Source: Apium graveolens (taxonomy: Eukaryota > Streptophyta > Magnoliopsida > Apiales > Apiaceae). Taken from it: a DNA stretch of 64,000 nucleotides. The notes below the pieces were generated by a model that did no database searches, had not been told where the DNA came from, and saw nothing but the letters and a program-made list of their open reading frames with translations. The stretch covers positions 64,143,414 through 64,207,413 of the forward strand of contig NC_133653.1 in the NCBI RefSeq assembly GCF_009905375.1. Direction: 5' to 3'. The position numbers and the translations under genes were made by a program. Below are positions 1 through 11,059 of the stretch, in pieces (the stretch's first letter is position 1; each line of letters begins with the position of its first letter).

Positions 1-3000
1 TCATGATCTTAGTTTTAAGTTTTGTTGTTTAGATTTCCTAATGTTTAGATGATGGGTTAGTGTAATGGGTGTGTAATCATATTTAAAGCTTGTTATGAGT
101 AGTTTAGTTGGTGAGAGGCATGATTATGGTTTGTTTAGAGATTGGTTAATTTTGTGATATTTTTGGAGTTGGAAATCTTGGTTATTAGTCAATGAACTTA
201 AGTAAACTCTTAGTTCATAATTGAGAAATAAGTATGAATTGGTAATATTGATTTGTTGGGGCTGTTGTAGTATGATATGGATGGAGTTTTGATTGGTTTG
301 TGAATTGGGATTGATTGGTGGTTGAATTGGTTAAGTAAAATTTTGGGAAATCGCGTAAACATAGCCGTCGTAATGCCCGATTTACCGTAGACTGTTTTTG
401 TTCTTAACATCAGAACCCTTGAACTCACTGTTAGATTTTTACCATTGCCATGTTTAGATATTTCATGTTACGAGCTTCATTTTGATATGTGGTTCGTTTG
501 ATTCTGATGTACGGTTTAGGAGAAACGGCCGTTTTAAGTAACGACGTTTCGCGAACGAATCATTACCCCTCGCCTTACTTTGAACATAGGTTAAAGACCT
601 TAAATGACTAATTGACGTATGAAACATTTATATAAGGTGTAATAGGCAGTTGGTAAGACACTTGCGAAAGAATCGCCTTAAAACTCGTAATGGTTAATTT
701 ATTAAAAATTGTGGAGCCGAGGGTACTCGAGCGACTTAAGTAAATCGTTAAGCGCGAAAGCGAACGTTAGGACTCTAAATGGTTAAAGTCTAGTTTCTTA
801 AGCGACCGGGGTTTAATTCCGACTTATGTTGTTGTTCATAGGTTATCGGACCCACTCTAAGCTTAAGCCTATCCGGGAGCACTCATGCAAGTTTTCTATC
901 CGTTATACTGTTGTTGTGATGTATACACTTGTATATGCATTATCTTGTGATAGATGCACGATGGTTAAATTAGAAAATTCTTGCGATATATTGTAGCATG
1001 TGATATGGTACATATGCATGCCTGTTTCGTATTCTTGTCATATATATCTGTTGGTTCAGTTGATAATACCCATGCTAGAAAATAGCGGTAATTTGCATAT
1101 ACCCTTAGTATAGGGACCCAAAGGTGAAAACATTTTCTAAAACCGGGAGTCGAGGATCCCGAGTAGATTTTATATATATATATATTTATATATATATGGT
1201 TATAGTTTTCAAAACTATTAATCGAATAAGGTTTATTCGATAACTTTATATTATTTAATGAATATTATTTCGAATATTCATTCGAGGGCTTATGACTCAG
1301 CTTATTTATTTATTGAATATTATTTCGAATATTCATTCGAGGGCTTATGACTCAGCTTATTTTATTTATTGAATATTATTTGAATATTCATTTGATGACC
1401 TATGACTCCGATTATTTACTGAAATATATTCTTTATTTTATTAAAGAATAAGGTGTCGATCATCAAACTTATTTTTGATTATTCAAATAAAGATAGTACT
1501 TTCGTATAAGTATATCTTGGGTTATTTAATACTCTTTTCAAGTATAAGTTTTACAAAATCTACTTCAATTATTTTTATAAAGATTATTCTTTATGGGAAT
1601 ATTATTTAAATAATAATATTCAGATATTTTCTAATATTGGGACTGATTTATTTTGTTAAATCAGCATCACTCCAAACATTCTTAAAAATGTTTTGCGAGT
1701 CTTCAAAATGATTTTTTTAAAAAAAAGTTAGAGCGGATCCCAAAACTCATTTTTATATTTAAGATCCTCCTTTCGAAGGGGATTTAAATACTCGCTCAAA
1801 ACCAACAAGGTTGCTGTCTTGATAAAAGAATTTTGATTACTTACCCAACACTCGGGAAGTAAAATTCTCGGGACAAGTTAATCCATTAACAGGCATCGCC
1901 TGGGAAATATCGGTGAGTTTTCCTTTCCAACTAGATACGACTTCTTGGTGGAGCCGTATCAACAAGTTTCTACTTGGGGAAAGTGGGGACGAGCTTTACG
2001 TTTCAGAGTCATGGATTTCATCTGAACTAGGAGTGGCGTAAGTGGTCGAGTAGCGCCGGACCAGCCTTATTATATTGGCCCAAATGGCCTGGAAGTTCCG
2101 CTAAGGCGGTCCATTCCTTAGGAGTTCAGTGTTCGGTTGACAAGTAAATCCGACAGGTTCTCCTCTGCATGTAGAAAATGGTGGGGTTGTACTACTACGA
2201 CTGATTATCGTAAGTGGTCTGCCTGGCGCGGCAAATTCCCGTAATGAGTTCATCATCCAATTGGATATTTCTGCAACACTACCCAGAGCACATCGATAGA
2301 AAGGCTACGGTAGGGCGATTGTTGAGTGTTGGCAGGGTCAAGTTTTCAAAATGATGTTTGCATCAAATGAAGTATCTCATAACTTCATTTTATTTTGATG
2401 ATATTTTAAAGATTTAATCTATTCAAATCTTGTCTTGTAGTCTCATCTATGTGATGAACTGTTGAAAGCTCATTATAACTTGAACGGTGGTAGTTCAAGC
2501 AGTATTTGGAAAAGATATAAGTATATTGGAGTATCTTGTAACTTCATCTTTTAAACTTATATCTAGTAAATGATTATCTTATGCATAACAAAGATTTTCA
2601 GAAAAACGTTGAGACAAGGTTAGATATATGAGATCACCATGCAACGATATTTTTATACAGTTATATACTGGAACTCTGTGTATATTATACATGTCAGAGG
2701 ATTTCAAAGATTGTGAAAAGTATATATATGTATATATATACTGAATATTTTACTACTTGGTCGCGTTAAGATATCAGCTTGGTTCATTTCTTTTGACCAA
2801 GACTTTCATGAGTACTATGAGAAGGCTCATATATTGTTAATCATTATACATATTATTTTGGTGGGCTTGTTGCTCACCCTTGCTTTCTTCTTTCATCACA
2901 CAACATCAAATAGACAAGATGAACAGGACCAAGCTTCCAATTCGCAAGCGGTTAGAAAATGTTCCGCAGTTTTCTGGAAGTGTTGATGCCGCCGTAGCTG

Positions 3001-3315
3001 AGGTAGGAGCTACCAATAGGTTAGGTGTTCAACTATTGATAAACCAGACTTATGTATAATATGAATTGTAATAATGGCAAAGAAATGTAAATTTATTCAG
3101 AACCTTCTTGAGGTATAATGACTTATTATGTAGAATAAAATGACTTGTGTTATTTTTTTGGGTATTCATCTCTGAGACTATAACTTGCGGTGTGTGTGTG
3201 TATATTGTGGGGTCACAGTACGCAGGAATTGGTTGATTGTTAAGATTAAGTGTTGTTAAGGGATATGGAACTCGTGACAACCCGAATCCCTGACCCCGGA
3301 TTTGGGGGTGTTACA
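1..3315 (+). repeat. G1 5' LTR (right 3.3 kb)
   Basis: Position 1 aligns with 9848 of the 3' LTR, so about 970 bp of this LTR lie outside the window. It ends GGGGTGTTACA at 3315. It lacks a 36-bp segment that is present in the 3' copy at 11667-11702, and it has a shorter TA run. The open frames inside (for example 210-428 minus) recur in both LTRs only because the LTRs are copies; nothing suggests they code. Confidence 0.9.
1260..1428 (+). repeat. Three tandem 54-57 bp units in G1 LTR
   Basis: Units starting near 1260, 1314 and 1371 share GAATATTATTTCGAATATTC and a following block with TATGACTC. The first two are almost identical and the third is diverged. The same array is in the 3' LTR at about 11122-11290, so it predates this insertion. 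Each unit contains the inverted half-sites GAATATT and AATATTC. Confidence 0.8.
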
Positions 3316-3319
3316 GAAA

Positions 3320-3331
3320 TGGTATTAGAGC
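3320..3331 (+). other. G1 primer binding site
   Basis: TGGTATTAGAGC four bases after the LTR end matches the initiator-Met tRNA primer site TGGTATCAGAGC with one change. It fixes the LTR boundary at 3315 and the element orientation. Confidence 0.85.
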
Positions 3332-3499
3332 TAAGCGTTATAAACCTCAGAGATGATGTGACGTTAAGATAATAACTAAGATAATAAGAACTCTTGCCAA
3401 GTTCATAGTCGGGCTACCTAACGTAGTACTGACAGTTAAAACCCTTATGGGAACCCTTATAAATATCGTGATAGAAGCGTAGTTCGTTATCGTATATGG

Positions 3500-4600
3500 T
3501 AGCGGGACTCCCCTGAGGTTGAGGAGTAACAGCGCGATGATGTTTTATTACTAATTGGAGATCGGATTGTGGATCCGATAGAGCGTCTTAACGCAGGACC
3601 GAATGATGTTGATATTGAGGATGTAGCGGTTGAGGATGTTGTCCTAGGAGGGATTGTTGCTGAGAAGAATCCCGTGAAGGGTCCTGACAAGAATGAATAA
3701 AGGACCATTGAGGAATTGATGACCATGGTTAGGGGAATTACCAGAGGTAGGATTGGCTGGTCACTACCGGAGGTTCGTTCAAGTTTGTAAAGATAGTAGC
3801 CCCTTTAACGCGGCTTACTCGTAAGACTGAGAAGTTCGAATGGACAGAGAAATGCGAGAACAACTTTTAAGAACCGAAGAAAAGGTTGGTGACGTTCCCT
3901 ATGTTGGCGTTTCCGGATGGAAAATGAGATTTTGTGAAGTGTAGTGACGCTTCGCATAAGGAATTAGGGTGCTTCTTATACAGCACAGCAAGGTAATCGC
4001 GTACGCGTCAAGACAATTAAGGGAATATAAAATTCGATATCCCCACCCATGAGCTTGGGCTCGTGGCAATAGTTTTTCCCTAAAGATTGGAGGCACTACT
4101 TGTATGGAGAAAAGTGCGAGATTTACACAAGCCATAAGTGCTCTAGTACATTTTCACGCAGAAAGAGCTCAACATGCGCCAAATGAGGTGGTTAGAGCTA
4201 ATCAAGTATTATGATTGGGAGATTCTTTATCATTCAGGGAAAGCCAATGTGGTGGCTGATGCCCTTAGTAAAAAGGAGAGACTCAAGATAATAATGTCTT
4301 TGGGAGAGTTTATAAGAGATTTTGAGAAAATGGAAATAGAAGTGAAGGTAACCGGAGCCGGTACCGAAAAGCTGTTTGAGATTGCAATACAGACCGAATT
4401 TTTGGAAAAGAACATATTGTGCCAGAAAAAGTGATGAATGAAGGCAGAGAGCCAATAAATAGATAAGAGATTAATACCGAGAAAGATGATAAGGGAATAA
4501 TGAGGTATTCCTACAGAATTTGGGTTCCAAATGTTCAAGAGCTTAAAGATGAGATCGTAGATGAAAGCTAGTTTGAGGAATAAGATTTAGAGCAAACCCT
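3500..4600 (+). pseudogene. G1 misplaced RNase H and integrase N-terminal fragment
   Basis: After about 280 bp of acidic, stop-interrupted leader (3500-3780), three-frame reading gives the end of RT and the RNase H domain of a chromovirus. KIVAPLTRLTRKTEKFEW starts near 3788, SDASHKELGC lies near 3945, and the 86-residue frame 4174-4434 carries MRQMRWLELIKYYDWE and [16 protein letters not shown]. Near 4505 RYSYRIWVPNVQELKDEI matches the start of the integrase zinc domain in element C. This block lies upstream of gag, whereas gag-PR-RT-RH-IN is the normal order, so it looks transposed or duplicated within the element. It has many frameshifts and stops and cannot be functional. Confidence 0.75.
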
Positions 4601-4689
4601 GAACGTGATAGTCAGGGAGGTCGCCATCAAGATAGAAGGAACCCATAACATAATAAAGTGGAAAATGAGGATTTAAAACATGTAGGATG

Positions 4690-5300
4690 ACCCCGATTAT
4701 GGGGAGGAGGAGGGAATGTTCAGACTAAGGAAACAAAAGTCTAGTAAGGAAAGGAGATCCGAGACGGTACTCCTATACGATAATTTATGGACCTTTCTAG
4801 ACAGAACTTAGACTATTATCCCCAACCACCACCTTGAGGAAACAATGCGGTAGGAAATTCTTTCAGGACCTTTAAGTCTCTAAGCTATCAGAGTTCCAAG
4901 GAACAGGTTGACCTAGTCGAGGCAAGAGCCTGGCTAAAGGAAATATAGGAATCATTTGAGATTCTAAATGATTGACGAATCACAAAAGACTATTTTTGTC
5001 ACTTACCATCCTAAGAGAGAGGCCACCCGTTGGAGAAAGGCCAAGGAAGGCACGAAGCAAGAGATTATAATAAACTGATTTAAGTTCAGTCAATTGTTTT
5101 CAAGAAAGTACTTCCCAAAGTTATGGAGATAGTGTAAAAGCTTTAGAGCCAGAACAAAGGCAGACGAGTATGATGAATCGTGAATCTAAGTTGTAAAAGT
5201 TGTCAAGATTCGTTCTAAGGACACGAATCCAGAATGACGGGATGTTCGAAATCAATGCTTATGTTGTGTTGGTTCATGAAATAATGATAAGAGAAAGGAA
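4690..5300 (+). pseudogene. G1 gag remnant (capsid region)
   Basis: Three-frame translation matches chromovirus Gag. VDLVEARAWLKEI begins near 4909, FEILND follows, and the QKTIF..YHPKREATRWRK stretch lies near 4984-5040. KYFPK and ADEYDES near 5105-5180 correspond to the KYYPKYM and LEYEKKFTELSRF region of element C Gag. At least four stops and several frameshifts interrupt it. No intact zinc knuckle is visible downstream. Confidence 0.7.
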
Positions 5301-5639
5301 AATAAAAAGAACTTGAAGTGGAAAGGAATATAAAGGCAATAGAGTTTGAGGAATGATAAGGGAGTTGGGTATGAGGAAACCCTAAAGACTCGTAGAAATA
5401 GAAATAGAAAAGTATGCATTCGTCAGGATGAGGGTGATTCACCATGAGTTAAAATTGATGGTTGAGGGCATAAGAGATACATATATTTTATCCCCTTTAA
5501 GTTGGGAGGATTCGGGGAAATCTTGAGATAATTCGAAGGATAAATAATGAGACGCGGATAGACTGAGGAGACAAGAAAGTAAGAAATTAAGAAAATTGGA
5601 TGAAGGAAGTGACCTTCAAGAATGTGAAGTGTAAGACCA

Positions 5640-6670
5640 GGGGCATGATACCCAGAAAGGGAGACGCCAGGTATGAAAGATATCCCAACATTGAGATGAC
5701 TGTTGAGATAAACAACAAAAGTAAATAAGGATTTATTAAGAAGAAGTTCACGTTGAACACGACCAATATCGTCCAGAACATCCATGTGATCATTACCAAA
5801 TCAGGAAAGAAAAGCGGATAACCGTTGTTATCTTTTGAAGGCCATAATTGATTGACCTCATTTTGAATACAGATGTTATTGTGAAATTAGGCATATACTA
5901 TCGAGGTGGGAATGATTGAATAAGACACCCTTATCAGGGCTATATGACTTGATTTATCCAAGGAAGGATGCATGTACTTTTTTTTAAAGGTGGAATTAAG
6001 GATATAACATCGGTAACTTAAAATGAATCCTAGGGGAATGCATAAAGGTTGGCATTTCACCCTTAATAGGGATAGTATGAGTTTGACAGTATGAATTGGA
6101 AAGGATTAAGGTAATAACAACCTTTAAGAATCAGTGGAGAAATTTTTTCAAAAGTATATAGACAATGATTCTAGTATTAGTATATGGTATTTTGATATGC
6201 CCTGTATCTAGGGAATACAGGAGGAACGATTCAAGGATAACCTTAGAGGTTTTACAAGGAGAAAGGTAATATTCAAAATTCTCAAGAATAGAAATGTTGA
6301 TAAAGGAAATATGATGTAATTATAATGATGCCAAGTGGGGCACGTGTTAAACCACGAGAAAGTATGGATCGAACCAGTAATGGTCGAAATTGTTCAGGGC
6401 AATTAGGACTTAAGATAAAAGATGTTCTAAGTATGACTGAGAGTTGTCGTGACAGTGATTAACCTCTAAAGACTGAGGCAATAACTTATGGAAAAATGGT
6501 GATTTTTTTTTCTCATCAGATTTTAAGGAAAACATCTTCACATAAGCAGTGACTGAAATGAGGTAGAAAATTTATTTGGAGGTGGTTAAAATGACATTGA
6601 CTGTAAGGAAATTTTACTATCAGGAAAGGCCAAAGAGGTGGCCGACACTTTAAAGGTAAGAGGATAATTA
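5640..6670 (+). pseudogene. G1 protease / RT / RNase H remnants
   Basis: Badly decayed pol. Near 5840-5900 a frame reads LIDLILNTDVIVKLG, reminiscent of the region after the gypsy protease. Near 6225-6320, SRITLEVLQGER followed by YSKFSR corresponds to the RT palm/thumb segment that follows the FIDD box in element C. The catalytic box itself is not recognisable. Near 6615-6650 LLSGKAKEVADTL matches the RNase H end motif [11 protein letters not shown]. The RT part is clearer than the protease part. Confidence 0.5.
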
Positions 6671-8090
6671 TAGGCGCTTGTGCCAAAGAAATACAGTGAT
6701 GATGGTTAAAGCTGTGAAGGTTGTATTATGATTTGGAAGATTGACATTCCTTCTGATGACTGTGCAATACCCAACCGTAATAGTAGTTGGTAAAGGTTTA
6801 ATTCGTGTAATCGCCATGAGCGGGCTATCAATCTCAGAAGGTACTATCTTGAGATAAGCCAGGACCATGTTTCAAAAAGGACTAGACGAACCTTCGAGTT
6901 AAGTCTTCTATTGAAGGTATATGATTAAGAATGGTATTAACCTGCTATCGGTGCTTTGATTGAAACTCTTCTGCAATTTTATATGCTTCATGTCATGTAT
7001 GTGTGTCAGGATCAGGAGTGTTCTTCATGAATTACGAATGGTGATTATGTTAACTCCTTAGAAGGATTTGATACGACATGTATGGACTCCGTATGGTTAG
7101 ATATTAAGACTTCATGGAAAATGAATGACGACGGTAGGTCAGTGGTGGACCATAGTAATGCAGCAACGATTCTTTGAATAATGAGCCGATTACAACCGTG
7201 AGAGTTGTAGTGTAATAGATGTTGAGATTGGGTACCCCTAATCGGGTTGTGGTGATGTATAAGTTGTCGTTGAATAGACTGGTTAAGTAGATTATCTACC
7301 TATTGAATATTTATTCCTTCTTATCAATAGAGAGTCGTATTACTATACGAGGAAGGTTGCGATGCAAGCATAGAATTCTAGTAACAATGATGTCTAGAAT
7401 GAGATCCCAGATTCGATTTTCGATATCGAGGGAGTTTCAAAGGTGATTGTGTATAAGCTCGAGGAAGAGCATGGGTCCATAGAATGATGGACGGAATAGC
7501 AAAAATATTTAGGCATGTGAAATACGATGCTATAATACTTGATGTTGATATAAATACATATATGTTTTGTTCTCCTATGACAAACCTCTATAGTTCAGAG
7601 GTAGATTCCAAGCCAGATATTTTATGGCAATATTTTTTTACATATATACAATTCTCTTCAGTTCGTTCTTTTCTCTTCTTTTTATTTCATGTAAGCTGAG
7701 AAGAACAACACTTCCAGAAGGGGAGGTATTGCCGAATGACTATCTATCTTTGTGATAGAAGCCTAGTAGGATACCATATGTTGTTTAATTGCTTGTCAAG
7801 TACTAAAGGCTGGCCACCTTCTGTACTAACTATGCAATAGAACAAGTGTTCATGATCATAGTGATCTCTCAACAAATTCCTTTACTTCTATATGATGGAT
7901 CAAGCTTTCGAAGATGGAAGCAGCTAAAGGAAGTAGTATCAGTACGGTGGTATTCCGATTCTAACGCATTCGTGATACTAAGGTTGACGTGGTTATTAAA
8001 AGGTTATAGAACGCTAACGAGCAAAAGTATAACCAGTATAATATTAGGAACGGAAGGTAGTAGAGATTACGAACTCGAAAAGAATGGGTA
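6671..8090 (+). other. G1 internal stretch, unassigned
   Basis: The integrase core should lie here, but I could not recognise the zinc-binding or DDE motifs in any forward frame. Open frames at 7484-7699 (71 codons) and 7846-8094 (82 codons) resemble nothing I know. A purine-rich tract CAGAAGGGGAGG at 7715-7726 resembles a polypurine tract but has no LTR start after it. Either the integrase core is deleted and filled with foreign sequence, or it has decayed past recognition. Confidence 0.4.
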
Positions 8091-8094
8091 TTGA

Positions 8095-8840
8095 GAAGCA
8101 AAAGCTCTAATGCTAAAAGCTATAATGAGAGTCTGTGCAATAGACTTGAAAGAAATTGGAATGATCACTTAACGCGGATTGAGTTTTCTCACAATAATAG
8201 ATCGTATGTCAGGTATCGAGGTGTCGCCTTATGAGACCCTTGAGGGAAGACAATGTCGATCTCCCTTATGTTAGGATGAAGTTGTAGAGCGCAAGATGCT
8301 CGGACCCGCAGTAGTCCAAAGGACCAGGGATATAATAGATCTAATCAGAGGACGGCTGGTGGTAGCCCAAGATGGACATAAGAAGTATGTTGATTTGACA
8401 CGAAAGGACAAAGAATAGGAAGTAGGGGACCTAGTGCTGTTATAGGTATTCCCTTGGAAAAGATGGATGAGGTTCAGAAAGAAAGGAAAGCTAGGCCCAC
8501 GAATTGTTGGACCCTTGGATATAGTAAGACGTATTGGGAAGTTAGCATATGAGCTAGCCCTACCCCCGAACATGTAGCAAGTTCATAACGTGTTCCACGT
8601 ATCAATGTTAAGGAAGTGTAATTCGGATGCCAGATAAATAAGGGCATATGAGTGCATAGACATGCAACCCGACGTAACCTATATGGAGCAACCAGGAAGG
8701 GTTATAGAGTGAAAAGGAACAAGTGCTTAGGAGAAAGGTTATCAAACTAGGCAGAGTTTGGTGGTAGGACCACAATGTGGGAAAATTTACTCGAGAGTTA
8801 GAAAGTGCAATGCTAAGAGAGTATCCCAATTCATTTTCTA
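8095..8840 (+). pseudogene. G1 integrase C-terminus and chromodomain remnant
   Basis: Reading across frames gives the integrase region MRVCAIDLKE, then IEFSHNN, QDGHKKYVDLTRKD, GDLVLL, and RFRKKGKLGPRIVGP (the GPY/F-like module). VHNVFHVSMLRKC follows near 8580. A chromodomain-like tail RKVIKLGRVWW...FTRELESAMLREYPN runs from about 8730 to 8830. At least eight stops are present. The order and spacing match element C, whose integrase ends the same way. The tail would normally bind modified histones and steer integration to heterochromatin. Confidence 0.8.
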
Positions 8841-8864
8841 TCTGATTCCGGGACGAAATCCTTT

Positions 8865-8878
8865 TAAGGAGGGGAGAC
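8865..8878 (+). other. G1 polypurine tract
   Basis: TAAGGAGGGGAGAC directly precedes the 3' LTR start TGTAATAACCCC at 8879. It would prime plus-strand DNA synthesis. Confidence 0.85.
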
Positions 8879-11014
8879 TGTAATAACCCCAATTTTTGGA
8901 AATTTTTGAAACCCTTATGAATAGTGATTTTGCAGATTATGCTGAATAAGAAAACTTTTCATGCCACACTATGTAGGGGTTCTGTTATGGATATTCTGTG
9001 TTTTTATTAGTACTCTACATGGTATATAAGTGTATGTAAAGATCGTCAGAATCCAATTCCGAACACTTTGATTTTTCCCGGAAATCCACTACATACGGAA
9101 AGAATTGAGTATAAGGTAACAGGATAAGAAGGATTTAAATTAAAGGATTATAAGAGAGGATCATAAAAGGAATATAATGTATGGAGAAAGGTTAAGGAAA
9201 CTCAAGTAATAAGATCCCGGGTATGATCCCTTAAACGAGAAACGAGAACAAAAGTTAAGCGAACCGTATAACAGATCAGCGGTCATTAGGCAAACAATTA
9301 GAAGCTAATCAAAGGGATTAGTGGGGATGATGTCATTAAACCAATAGGAAGAGGACAAAGGAGGGAGGGTGACATCACTTGATGATGTAAGCATGACATG
9401 GGGGGGAGGAAGTGTGGTTGAATGATAACCACACAAAATCAAGGTTAATTAGGTAATTAACCTAAAACAAATCAAAATTCAACCAACCAAGCCAAACATT
9501 TCATTTTTCACCAAACAAAACACAAAACCCTCCATTTTCTTCATGAAGCTCTCGACCCCTTTTCTTAAAAAATGAAGATCCAAGCTCCACCACTTACTAT
9601 TTGGCAAGGTATTTATCTAAGCTTCCCCATAGATAGTTACATAATTCCTATAAGTTTAAGCTTCTAATTCCAAGCCAATCTTTTTTTATAAATCAAGGAA
9701 GAAGATGGTGAATAGTACTTTCTTGAAATTAATTTTTGTGTTCTTGATTTCTTTGAAAGACCAAGCTTGTAGGAGGTTAGATTAAGGCTTCCATGGGCAT
9801 TCCAAGGATCTTTCATGGATTAAAAGCTTCAAGGAAGGTATAACTCTTCATGATCTTAGTTATAAGTTTTGTTGTTTAGATTTCCTAATATTTAGATGAT
9901 GGGTTAGTGTAATGGGTGTGTAATCATGTTTAAAGCTTGTTATGAGTAGTTTAGTTGGTGAGAGGCATGATTATGGTGTGTTTAGAGATTGGTTGATTTT
10001 GTGATATTTTTGGAGTTGGAAATCTTGGTTATTAGTCAATGAACTTAAGTAAACTCTTAGTTCATAATTGAGAAATAAGTATGAATTGGTAATATTGATT
10101 TGTTGGGGCTGTTGTAGTATGGTATGGATGGAGTTTTGATTGGTTTGTAAATTGGGATTGATTGGTGGTTGAATTGGTTAAGTAAAATTTTGGGAAATCG
10201 CGTAAACATAGCCGTCGTAATGCCCGATTTACCGTAGACTGTTTTTGTTCTTAATATCAGAACCCTTGAACTCACTGTTAGATTTTTACCATTGCCATGT
10301 TTAGATAGTTCATGTTACGAGCTTCGTTTTGATATGTGGTTCGTTTGATTCCGATGTACGGTTTAGGAGAAATGGCCGTTTTAAGTAACGACGTTTCGCG
10401 AACGAATCATTACCCCTCGCCTTACTTTGAAACATAGGTTAAAGACCTTAAAGGACTAATTGAAGTATGAAACATTTATGTAAGGTGTAATAGGCAGTTG
10501 GTAAGACACTTGCGAAAGAATCGCCTTAAAACTCATAATGGTTAATTTATTAAAAATGGTGGAGCCGAGGGTACTCGAGCGACTTAAGTAAATCGTTAAG
10601 CGCGAAAGCGAACGTTAGGACTCTAAATGGTTAAAGTCTAGTTTCTTAAGCGACCGGGGTTTAATTCCGACTTATGTTGTTGTTCATAGGTTATTGGACC
10701 CACTCTAAGCTTAAGCCTATCTGGGAGCACTCAGGCAAGTTTTCTATCCGTTATATTGTTGTTGTGATGTATACACTTGTATATGCATTATCTTGTGATA
10801 GATGCATGATGGTTAAATTAGCAAATTCTTGCGATATATTGTAGCATGTGATATGGTACATATGCATGCCTGTTTCGTAATCTTGCAATATATATCTGTT
10901 GGTTCAGTTGATAATACCTATGATCGAGAATAGCGGTAATTTGCATATACCCTTAGTATAGGGACCCAAAGGTGAAAACATTTTCTAAAACCGGGAGTCG
11001 AGGATCCCGAGTAG

Positions 11015-11059
<45 letters not shown>

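Noticed and set aside
210..428. 72-codon minus ORF repeated at 10057-10275
   Set aside because: It lies in G1 LTRs and is shared only through LTR identity.
7484..7699. 71-codon ORF in G1 as a gene
   Set aside because: No homology cue, and it lies in degraded retroelement DNA with AT-rich composition.
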